Shown here: positions 1 through 6,494 of the stretch, piece by piece
Numbering within the stretch: the first letter of the stretch is position 1
How the letters are laid out: every line of letters begins with the position of its first letter
From: Atopobium sp. UBA6362
GTDB lineage: Bacteria; Actinomycetota; Coriobacteriia; Coriobacteriales; Atopobiaceae
Length of the DNA stretch: 14,638 bases
Assembly (NCBI GenBank): GCA_002440065.1
Contig: DJRK01000111.1
Location: forward strand, 826 to 15,463
Reading direction: 5' to 3'
Made by a program: the position numbers and the translations under genes
Notes under the pieces: model-generated
Seen by the model: the letters and a program-made list of their open reading frames with translations, nothing else
Told to the model about the DNA's origin: nothing
Databases searched by the model: none

Positions 1-2027
1 TGGCCGACTCCGGCGCCCGTGGTTCCAAGACCCAGCTGCGCCAGCTCGCCGGTATGCGAGGCCTCATGGCCGATATGTCCGGCGAGACGATCGACCTGCC
101 GATTAAGTCCAACTTCCGCGAGGGCCTCGAGCCGCTGGAGTACTTCATCTCCACCTACGGCGCCCGTAAGGGCTTGGTCGACACCGCTTCGCACACGTCC
201 GACTCCGGTTACCTGACCCGTCGACTCGTCGACGTGGCCCAGGACGTCATCGTGCGCGAGGAGGACTGCGGCACCGACGAGGCGGTTACCTACCCGCTCA
301 TCAAGCCGGGCGAGACCGAGGTCAACAAGGACCTCGTGGGCCGCTGCACGCTCCACGACGTCGTCGACCCGACGACCGGCGAGGTCCTAATCCCCGCCGG
401 CGGCTACGTCGAGTCCAAGGCCGACCTCGAGATGCTCGTGGCCCATGGCCTGAAGAAGGTCGAGCTCCGCGCGCTTCTCACCTGCAAGTCCAAGTACGGT
501 GTCTGCCAGAAGTGCTACGGCTGGGACCTTTCCACCCGTCGTCCGGTCAACATCGGCACGGCCGTGGGCATCATTGCCGCCCAGTCCATCGGCGAGCCGG
601 GCACCCAGCTCACCATGCGCACGATTCACTCCGGCGGCGTCGCGGGCGCTGACGACATCACGCAGGGTCTCCCGACGGTTGCCCGTATGTTCGACGTCGT
701 CGGCAACGTGAACGAGAAGATCCTGGGACGCGAGGCCGACCTGGCCCCCGTCTCCGGCCTCCTGCGCATCCAGCCCGAGCAGACCGAGTACCTCATCCGC
801 ATCCTCGACCTCGAGGACCCCACCCGCATCATCGAGGAGTGGCGCGTCCCCGCTTCCGCCCGCTTCATGCCGGGCATCGAGGACGGCGTCGAGGTGCGCG
901 CCGGTGACCAGATCACGCGCGGCTTCGTCAACTTCCGTAAGCTCCGCAAGCTCACGGACATCGAGTCCACGATGCACACCTTCGTCGAGTCCGTTAAGGA
1001 CGTCTACACGTCCCAGGGCGTCGACCTGGACGACAAGCACGTCGAGGTCATCGCGCGCCAGATGCTGCGCCGCGTCCAGGTGACGAACCCGGGCGACTCC
1101 CAGTACCTGCTGGGTCAGTACGTCGACCGCTACGTCTTCGCCGAGACCGTCAAGAGCATCACGCTCGCCGGCGGCACCCCGCCGGAGGCCGAGCCCGTCA
1201 TCCTGGGTGCCCTCAAGGTCGCGAGCTCCATCGACTCCTGGCTGTCCAGCGCGTCCTTCATCCGCACCGCGGGCGTCCTCACCGAGGCCGCCATCGAGGG
1301 CGATGTGGACCACCTGCTCGACCTCAAGTCCAACGTCATCGTGGGCAAGCAGATCCCGGCCGGCACCGGCCTCGCCGCGTACCACAACGTCGAGCCGACC
1401 TACCACGGGACCAAGATCGACGGCCCGACCTCCCCGATGGCCAAGAGCCTCCCGGAGTGGGCGCCCAACGAGCTCAAGGGCATCGAGGAGCAGCTCCCCA
1501 AGCAGCTCGACTGGGTGGGCGACGACTACGGCTTCGGCGGCGTGTACTCCAAGAACGGCCGCACGCTGTCTTCCGAGGACGCCAAGCTCTACCTGTTCGA
1601 CGACTTGGGGGTGTCGCAGCGCTGGACGAACAAGTTCAGCGAGGTCGGCATCGAGACCGTGGGCGACCTCATCGGCAAGACCGAGGACGACCTGCTGCGC
1701 ATCGACGGCATCGGCGCCAAGGCCATCGAGGAGCTCCGCGACGGCCTCGAGTCCCGCAACCTGCTTTACATCCTGGAGCCGGACGACGACGAGGCCGACA
1801 GCGAGGACCTCTCCCAGCTGCTGAACATGGTCTTCTCGCCCGACGCGGACGACGTCATGCTCGGTACTGCGGCTCCCTCCAAGCACCACTTCGACGATGA
1901 CGAGCTCATCGGCGGAGGCGAGGCTGCGGAGGAGGCCAAGCCGGCCGACGTCATAAACGAGGACCTCGGCTCCCTCGACGACCTTCTTTCCCAGGTCGTT
2001 AAGTCCGAGGACAAAGACGGGGAGTAA
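1..2027 (+). CDS. rpoC: RNA polymerase beta' subunit, 3' part (start outside window)
   Basis: This is the C-terminal 674 residues of the catalytic beta' subunit of RNA polymerase; the reading frame is open from base 3 and the 5' end is cut by the window edge. Visible landmarks in order are the bridge-helix region (about bases 138-255, with GARKGLVDTA and SGYLTRRLVDVAQD), the four zinc-site cysteine codons at 267, 483, 504 and 513, and the trigger-loop motif AAQSIGEPGTQLTMRT (about 570-625). The conserved IPAGTG near the usual beta' C-terminus is at about 1357-1374. The protein does not stop there: after YHNVEP (about 1400) it continues for roughly 208 residues. This extension contains a helix-hairpin-helix/alpha-CTD-like segment (1599-1763) and an acidic tail. 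Identity is certain from the catalytic motifs; the role of the extension is inference. Confidence 0.98.
   Translation, partial: ADSGARGSKTQLRQLAGMRGLMADMSGETIDLPIKSNFREGLEPLEYFISTYGARKGLVDTASHTSDSGYLTRRLVDVAQDVIVREEDCGTDEAVTYPLIKPGETEVNKDLVGRCTLHDVVDPTTGEVLIPAGGYVESKADLEMLVAHGLKKVELRALLTCKSKYGVCQKCYGWDLSTRRPVNIGTAVGIIAAQSIGEPGTQLTMRTIHSGGVAGADDITQGLPTVARMFDVVGNVNEKILGREADLAPVSGLLRIQPEQTEYLIRILDLEDPTRIIEEWRVPASARFMPGIEDGVEVRAGDQITRGFVNFRKLRKLTDIESTMHTFVESVKDVYTSQGVDLDDKHVEVIARQMLRRVQVTNPGDSQYLLGQYVDRYVFAETVKSITLAGGTPPEAEPVILGALKVASSIDSWLSSASFIRTAGVLTEAAIEGDVDHLLDLKSNVIVGKQIPAGTGLAAYHNVEPTYHGTKIDGPTSPMAKSLPEWAPNELKGIEEQLPKQLDWVGDDYGFGGVYSKNGRTLSSEDAKLYLFDDLGVSQRWTNKFSEVGIETVGDLIGKTEDDLLRIDGIGAKAIEELRDGLESRNLLYILEPDDDEADSEDLSQLLNMVFSPDADDVMLGTAAPSKHHFDDDELIGGGEAAEEAKPADVINEDLGSLDDLLSQVVKSEDKDGE
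1599..1763 (+). other. Alpha-CTD-like domain inside the C-terminal extension of RpoC
   Basis: Fifty-five residues of the RpoC extension, from DDLGVSQRW to LESRNL, align without gaps to my recollection of the E. coli RpoA C-terminal domain (DDLELTVRS to LASRGL), with about 21 identities. The residues known to contact UP-element DNA in alpha, R265, N268, G296, K298 and E302, all have an identical counterpart here (R at 1620-1622, N at 1629-1631, then GxK and E). Only S299 (A here) and C269 (K here) differ among the usual set. The IGAK hairpin is a helix-hairpin-helix feature. An alternative is a generic helix-hairpin-helix domain without promoter-binding function. The alignment was made by eye from memory. 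Confidence 0.75.
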
Positions 2028-2053
2028 GCGCTCGTTGCGTACATAGCTACTGA

Positions 2054-2091
2054 GAAGGGCGGCTCCGCTGATGCGGGGCCGCCCTTCTTGC
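2054..2091 (+). terminator. Rho-independent terminator after rpoC
   Basis: A perfect 10-bp GC-rich stem (GAAGGGCGGC at 2054-2063 with its complement at 2078-2087) extends inward by four further Watson-Crick pairs and one G-T pair to a TGAT loop. A short T-rich tail (TTCTTG) follows. It lies 27 bases after the rpoC stop and separates the rpo transcript from hypB. Confidence 0.85.
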
Positions 2092-2136
2092 GTGGGCGAC
2101 CGTTCGAGGTCTCGCTAGGTGACGCCACGGGATTCA

Positions 2137-2167
2137 TTGACGCCGTGTCAACGAGCTTAGGTATACT
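2137..2167 (+). promoter_or_regulatory. Probable hypB promoter with palindrome over the -35 box
   Basis: A -35-like TTGACG (2137-2142) and a -10-like TATACT (2162-2167) are 19 bp apart, slightly longer than the ideal 17. The -35 box is also the left arm of a perfect inverted repeat, TTGAC-N5-GTCAA (2137-2151). Such a site could bind a dimeric regulator, for example of the CRP/FNR fold, although the FNR site itself is TTGAT-N4-ATCAA. Promoter and operator are inferred from sequence only. Confidence 0.5.
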
Positions 2168-2202
2168 TACCGCATGACTCAAAGGGGCCGGAAGGGGAGC
2201 CT

Positions 2203-2928
2203 ATGGACGAGTACAAGATCCTCGAGATAAAGCAGTCCGTATTTGCGGACAACGACCGCGAGGCCGACGCGCTTAGGGGGAAGCTCCGAGAGAAGGGCCA
2301 GCTCCTGGTCAACCTCATGAGCTCGCCGGGCTCAGGAAAGACGACGACGCTTACCCGTACCATCGAGGCGCTTTCCCCCGAGCTCAAGATCGCCGTCATG
2401 GAGGCCGACATCGACTCGGACGTCGATGCCGCCGCGATTTCGCGCCTTGGCGTGAAGGCGATCCAGCTCCACACCGGCGGCATGTGCCATCTGGACGCAG
2501 GGATGTGCGCGCAGGGGCTCGAGGGCCTGGGCGCGGGCGATGCGGACCTCGTCTTCCTCGAGAACGTCGGCAACCTCGTGTGCCCGGCGGAATTCGACAC
2601 GGGGGCCTCGGTGAACGTCGTCATTCTGTCCGTTCCGGAGGGAGACGACAAGCCTCTCAAGTACCCGCTCATGTTCGAGGTGACCGACGTCGTCCTGGTC
2701 AACAAGATCGACGTCGCGCCGTACTTCGACTTCGACCTAGAGAAGTGCTGCGCAAACGTGGCCATGCGTAACCCGAACGCCCGCGTCATCCCCATAAGCG
2801 CGAAGACCGGGGAGGGCGTCGACGATTGGGTTTCTTACCTACGCGAGGCCGTGGCCGCCCAGAAGGACGGCACCTTTGCCAAGGAGGCTCCCGCGAACAG
2901 CGCCGCGGCGCATTACCCGTCCGAGTAA
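2203..2928 (+). CDS. hypB: Hydrogenase nickel incorporation GTPase HypB
   Basis: HypB is a cytoplasmic SIMIBI-class GTPase that, with HypA, delivers nickel to [NiFe]-hydrogenase precursors. The 241 residues show the P-loop SSPGSGKT (residues 40-47), the CHLDA motif with metal-site C95 and H96, ENVGNLVCPA with the third metal-site cysteine C127, and the guanine-specificity motif NKID (167-170). The N-terminal CxxCGC nickel motif and the histidine-rich stretch found in some HypB proteins are absent, so nickel storage is not expected. The ATG is preceded by AAGGGGAG at a workable distance. It is first in an apparent operon with the flavoprotein and hypA. No hydrogenase structural gene is in the window, so the client enzyme is encoded elsewhere. 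Confidence 0.96.
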   Translation: MDEYKILEIKQSVFADNDREADALRGKLREKGQLLVNLMSSPGSGKTTTLTRTIEALSPELKIAVMEADIDSDVDAAAISRLGVKAIQLHTGGMCHLDAGMCAQGLEGLGAGDADLVFLENVGNLVCPAEFDTGASVNVVILSVPEGDDKPLKYPLMFEVTDVVLVNKIDVAPYFDFDLEKCCANVAMRNPNARVIPISAKTGEGVDDWVSYLREAVAAQKDGTFAKEAPANSAAAHYPSE

Positions 2929-3009
2929 ACCCGAGTAAACGACCTACGTAGCAGGCCGCTTTGCTGTCGGATGGGGGTCCGGCCGCGGGCGAGACCAAAG
3001 GAGAGGGAT

Positions 3010-5907
3010 ATGCCCACAGACATGAACGAGAACCCGATGCGCGGCTCGCTCACCGATGAGCAGATCGCGCGGAGGAACGTCATCCCAACGAACAATCCCG
3101 CGGGCGAGCCGCACCGCATCCTCGCCGAGGAGTACTTCTCGGAGGTCGATACCTTCACGAAGTGGGTGCCGAGCGACCCGGACCAGCCCGGTCCTGCCGC
3201 CTCGGCTCCGCTCAAGCCAGGCGTGCTCCGCGAGGCGCAGAAGATCTCCGACCGCATCGGCAACAAAACCAAGCCGACCGACCCCGACTACTGGGGCCTC
3301 GCGACCGTCATGACCGAGGAGGAGGCCGAGCTCACTTCCCACATGAAGGTCCGGCACCCTATGACGCTCGAGCAGCTCGTCGCGGCGTCGGGGATGGACG
3401 AAGCGCGCGTGCAGGGGCTTCTCGATTCTATGTCGGTAAAGGGCATCGTGGAGTACAACTGGGAGAACCCCGAGCGCGTCAAGCAGTACGTCCTGCCCAT
3501 GTTCGTTCCCGGCTCAGCGGAGTTCACGGTCATGAACCAGCGCCAGATCGAGGAACACCCAGAGATCGGCACGTTCTTTGAGCGCATGGCGTACCTGCCG
3601 CTCACCAAGGTGACCAAGATGGTCCCGCCCGGCGGTGCGGGCATCGGCATGCACGTCATCCCCGTCGAGAAGGCCATCGAGCACGAGAACCGCTCCGTCG
3701 ACATCGAGCACATCTCCCACTGGCTGTCCAAGTACGACCGCTATGCCGCCGGCGCGTGTTCCTGCCGCGTGGCCGAGCGCGCCCGCGACGAGGGCAGCGC
3801 CGATGACCCGCAGGACTGGTGCATCGGCATCGGCGACATGGCAGACTACCTCGTGGAGACCGGCAAGGGCCACTTCATCACCTACGACCAGGTCATCGAG
3901 ACTCTGCTCCAAGCCGAGAAGAACGGCTTCGTGCACCAGATCACGAACATCGACGGCGAGAACAAGATCTTCGCCATCTGCAACTGCCAGGTGAACGTCT
4001 GCCACGCGCTGCGCACCTCTCAGCTCTTCAACACGCCCAACATGAGCCGCTCCGCCTACGTCGCGCACGTCGATGCCGAGAAGTGCGTGGCCTGCGGCGC
4101 GTGCGTGGAGGTGTGCCCTGCGGGCGCGCCCAAGCTCGGGCAGAAAATCTGCACCAAGGAAGGTAAGCCGAGCTACCCCGTCCAGCCGCTTCCCGACGAC
4201 AACCACTGGGGCGAGGACGACTGGAACTGGAACTACCGCAACGACAACCGCATCGAGTGCCACGAGACGGGCACGGCCCCCTGCAAGGTCGCGTGCCCCG
4301 CGCACGTGCCCGTCCAGGGCTATCTGCGCATGGCGGCGCAGGGCCGCTACACCGAGGCTCTGGGGATCATCAAGCGCGCGAACCCGTTCCCGGCCGTATG
4401 CGGCCGCGTCTGCAACCGCCGCTGCGAGGCCGCCTGCACCCGCGGGACGATCGACGAGGCCGTGGCCATCGACGAGGTGAAGAAGTTCATCGCCGAGAAG
4501 GACCTCGATGCCCAGACCCGCTACGTCCCCGAGCCCAGGATCCCTTCCATGCGCGGGCGTTTCTCGCAGAAGATCGCGATCGTGGGCGCCGGTCCCGCGG
4601 GCCTCTCGTGCGCGTACTACCTTGCCGACATGGGCTACAACCCCGTTGTCTTTGAGAAGAACCCGCTGCCCGGCGGCATGATGACCTACGGCATCCCGGC
4701 GTACAAGCTCTCGAAGAAGGTCGTGGCGGCCGAGATCGACATCCTGCGCGAGATGGGCGTAGAGATCCGCTGCGGCGTCGAAGTGGGCCGCGACGTCACG
4801 CTCGACGAGCTCCGCGAGCAGGGCTTCCGCGCGTTCTACCTGGCTGTAGGCGCCCAGGGCGGTCGCCGTGCGGGCGTGCCGGGCGAGGACGCGTCCGGCG
4901 TGTCCACCGCCGTCGACTTCCTCCGCAACGCGCTCGACGATCCCGACCACGAGGTCAAGGGAGACACCGTCGTCGTGGGCGGCGGTAACGTGGCGATCGA
5001 CGCGGCCCGCGTGAGCGTGCGCTGCGGGTCGGGCCACGTCTCGATGTACTGCCTGGAGCAGCGCGACGAGATGCCCGCGCTCCCCGAGGAGGTCGACGAG
5101 GCCGAGGAAGACGGCGCGCGCGTCGAGTGCGGCTGGGGCCCCGCAAGCATCGAGGTAGGGGAGGACGGCCGCGTCCGCGGCGTGACCTTCAAGCGCTGCA
5201 CGAGCGTCTTCGACTATGACCACCGCTTCGCGCCCGTCTACGACGAGGACGACACGGTCTTCGTCCCGTGCGAGAACGTCGTGCTCTCCATCGGCCAGAG
5301 CATCGAGTGGGGCGGTCTTCTTGACGGCAGCAAGGTCGAGCTGGGCCGCGGGAACGCCGCGGTGGCCGACCCCCAGACCTATCAGACAGCGCAGCCCGAC
5401 GTCTTCGTGGGCGGCGACGCCTATACGGGCCCGCGCTTCGTGATCGATGCCATCGCCGCGGGTCACGAGGCCGCGGTCTCCCTGCACCGCTACGCGCAGA
5501 AGGCCTCGCTCACCATTGGGCGCAACCAGCTCCACTACGTCGAGCTCGACAAGAAGAACATCATGGTCGACCCCGGCAGCTACGATCACGCCGCGCGCCA
5601 GAAGCCGGCCTGCGACCACGTGAAGACCGTGCTCCACGACTGGACCGACGTGCGCCGCACGTTTACCGAGGAGCAGGTCAAGACCGAGACCGCGCGCTGC
5701 CTCAAGTGCGGCGCCTCCATCGTGGACGCGAACCGCTGCATCGGCTGCGGCCTGTGCACCACGCGCTGCGAGTTCGACGCGATCCACCTCGAGCGCGACC
5801 ACCCCGAGTGCTCGCGGATGGTCCGCTCCGAGGACAAGATGAAGGCGATCCTGCCGCACGCGGCCAAGCGCGGCGTCAGGCTGCTCCTCAAGGGCAAGAA
5901 GAAGTAA
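3010..5907 (+). CDS. Multi-cluster Fe-S/FAD-dependent pyridine nucleotide oxidoreductase (GltD/NfnB-like) with N-terminal winged-helix Fe-S region
   Basis: A 965-residue fusion, probably cytoplasmic. Residues about 110-150 (EEAELTSHM, then TLEQLVAASGMDE) look like a winged-helix segment. The region after it holds an unusual cysteine set (C250xC252, C271, C324xC326, C331), followed by a ferredoxin-type motif C359xxCxxCxxxCP. A GltD-type N-terminal Fe-S domain follows (C417, C425, C429; C464, C468, C472, C476). The FAD site GAGPAG (526-531), the NAD(P) site GGGNVA (657-662) and the second FAD motif GGD (801-803) come next. A C-terminal 4Fe-4S motif uses C910, C913, C916 and C920. The second half matches the glutamate synthase small subunit/NfnB electron-transfer family. 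I chose ATG 3010 because AGGAGAGG lies just upstream; an in-frame ATG at 2971 lacks this. Lying between hypB and hypA, it may pass electrons between NAD(P)H and ferredoxin or a nickel enzyme; the partner is unknown. Confidence 0.88.
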   Translation: MPTDMNENPMRGSLTDEQIARRNVIPTNNPAGEPHRILAEEYFSEVDTFTKWVPSDPDQPGPAASAPLKPGVLREAQKISDRIGNKTKPTDPDYWGLATVMTEEEAELTSHMKVRHPMTLEQLVAASGMDEARVQGLLDSMSVKGIVEYNWENPERVKQYVLPMFVPGSAEFTVMNQRQIEEHPEIGTFFERMAYLPLTKVTKMVPPGGAGIGMHVIPVEKAIEHENRSVDIEHISHWLSKYDRYAAGACSCRVAERARDEGSADDPQDWCIGIGDMADYLVETGKGHFITYDQVIETLLQAEKNGFVHQITNIDGENKIFAICNCQVNVCHALRTSQLFNTPNMSRSAYVAHVDAEKCVACGACVEVCPAGAPKLGQKICTKEGKPSYPVQPLPDDNHWGEDDWNWNYRNDNRIECHETGTAPCKVACPAHVPVQGYLRMAAQGRYTEALGIIKRANPFPAVCGRVCNRRCEAACTRGTIDEAVAIDEVKKFIAEKDLDAQTRYVPEPRIPSMRGRFSQKIAIVGAGPAGLSCAYYLADMGYNPVVFEKNPLPGGMMTYGIPAYKLSKKVVAAEIDILREMGVEIRCGVEVGRDVTLDELREQGFRAFYLAVGAQGGRRAGVPGEDASGVSTAVDFLRNALDDPDHEVKGDTVVVGGGNVAIDAARVSVRCGSGHVSMYCLEQRDEMPALPEEVDEAEEDGARVECGWGPASIEVGEDGRVRGVTFKRCTSVFDYDHRFAPVYDEDDTVFVPCENVVLSIGQSIEWGGLLDGSKVELGRGNAAVADPQTYQTAQPDVFVGGDAYTGPRFVIDAIAAGHEAAVSLHRYAQKASLTIGRNQLHYVELDKKNIMVDPGSYDHAARQKPACDHVKTVLHDWTDVRRTFTEEQVKTETARCLKCGASIVDANRCIGCGLCTTRCEFDAIHLERDHPECSRMVRSEDKMKAILPHAAKRGVRLLLKGKKK

Positions 5908-5922
5908 GGGCAGGTAGAGCCT

Positions 5923-6267
5923 GTGCACGAGCTGGGAATCGTGTTCCACCTCATAAAGATGGTCGACGAGGTGGGGGAGCAGAACTCCCTCACCTCGGTG
6001 AGCCGCGTGACGCTCACGCTGGGCGAGGTCTCGGGCGTGATCCCGGACTACCTCGCCGACTGCTGGAAATGGGCCGCCGAGAAGGACGACCTCGTGCGCG
6101 GCAGCGAGCTTGTGGTCGAGGAGGCGCCCGCGGTGACGCTGTGCAACGCCTGCGGGCGCACCTACGGGACCGTCGCCCACGGGAAGATCTGCCCGCATTG
6201 CGGCAGCCCGGACACCGTGCTCGCCTCGGGCGACGAGGTCGAGCTCACCTCGATAGAGGCCTGCTAG
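5923..6267 (+). CDS. hypA: Hydrogenase maturation nickel metallochaperone HypA
   Basis: HypA is a small metallochaperone that binds nickel through its N-terminal Met-His-Glu and docks with HypB during hydrogenase maturation. The 114-residue protein starts MHEL, so the nickel ligand H2 and E3 are present. It carries the zinc motif C74xxC77 and C90xxC93 (CNAC and CPHC). Length is normal for the family. The start is GTG at 5923, which gives the required MHE N-terminus and lies 15 bases after the flavoprotein stop, indicating one operon. Upstream Shine-Dalgarno complementarity is weak (AGG at 5912-5914), so translation may depend on coupling. Confidence 0.95.
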   Translation: MHELGIVFHLIKMVDEVGEQNSLTSVSRVTLTLGEVSGVIPDYLADCWKWAAEKDDLVRGSELVVEEAPAVTLCNACGRTYGTVAHGKICPHCGSPDTVLASGDEVELTSIEAC

Positions 6268-6318
6268 GGACTGGTGCTCCGCGACCCAGGTCCTTCTCGG
6301 CCCCCGCCGGCGGCACCC

Positions 6319-6434
6319 GCGCGAAAGTGAAGGCTGCACAATCAAAGTGAAGACTGCACTTTGCCTGTTTGCATCCATTTGGCCCAATGTGAAGACAACA
6401 CATTGGGCCTTTTTGGTTGTGAAGACTTCACTTT
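6319..6434. repeat. 116-bp direct repeat, left copy, bounding the accessory island
   Basis: This stretch is repeated at 13063-13178 at a constant offset of 6744 bases, with only three substitutions (6333, 6366 and 6411 in this copy) and no gaps. It contains four 13-bp near-palindromes of form GTGAAGxCxxCAC, starting at 6327, 6347, 6389 and 6419. The third is the apex of an 11-bp hairpin. It lies between the hypA stop and the start of the membrane LuxR gene. No transposase or integrase is in the window. It could be an interspersed palindromic element, a shared regulatory/terminator cassette, or the scar of an insertion. Confidence 0.95.
6381..6414 (+). terminator. Hairpin with T-tract in the left repeat, likely terminator of the hyp operon
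   Basis: A perfect 11-bp stem, GGCCCAATGTG (6381-6391) with CACATTGGGCC (6399-6409), closes a 7-base loop and is followed at once by TTTTT. This is a standard rho-independent form. It is the first good terminator after hypA. The stem is shared with the right repeat, where the T-tract is broken by an A. Confidence 0.75.
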
Positions 6435-6459
6435 GGTGCCCTCACTTCGGGCCGCACGC

Positions 6460-6465
6460 TAAAAT
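6460..6465 (+). promoter_or_regulatory. Possible -10 box for the membrane LuxR gene
   Basis: TAAAAT lies 29 bases before the ATG at 6495. No convincing -35 box sits at the usual distance. The fourth 13-bp near-palindrome of the repeat (6419-6431) lies about 28 bases upstream, where an activator could replace -35 contacts. This is tentative. Confidence 0.35.
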
Positions 6466-6494
6466 CATCGAACGACGATGTTGGGGGCGATTCG

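Noticed and set aside
387..1889. A 500-codon open frame on the minus strand opposite rpoC
   Set aside because: The + strand encodes unmistakable RpoC here. The reverse frame has only biased Leu/Val/Asp/Gly composition.
2971..3009. Upstream in-frame ATG extending the flavoprotein by 13 residues
   Set aside because: The extension (MGVRPRARPK and so on) is GC-noise-like, and the strong AGGAGAGG site lies directly before ATG 3010.
3010..5907. Assignment as glutamate synthase small subunit (gltD)
   Set aside because: The C-terminal half resembles GltD, but the protein is about twice as long, has extra clusters at both ends and lies with hyp genes and no gltB.
3514..6387. A 957-codon open frame on the minus strand opposite the flavoprotein and hypA
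   Set aside because: It is opposite genes with clear motifs, has repetitive low-complexity composition from GC-biased codons, and shows no recognisable domain. It is a shadow frame.
6319..6434. CRISPR array, because of repeated 13-bp units
   Set aside because: The units are too short, unevenly spaced and near-palindromic, there are no unique spacers of constant size, and no cas genes are present.
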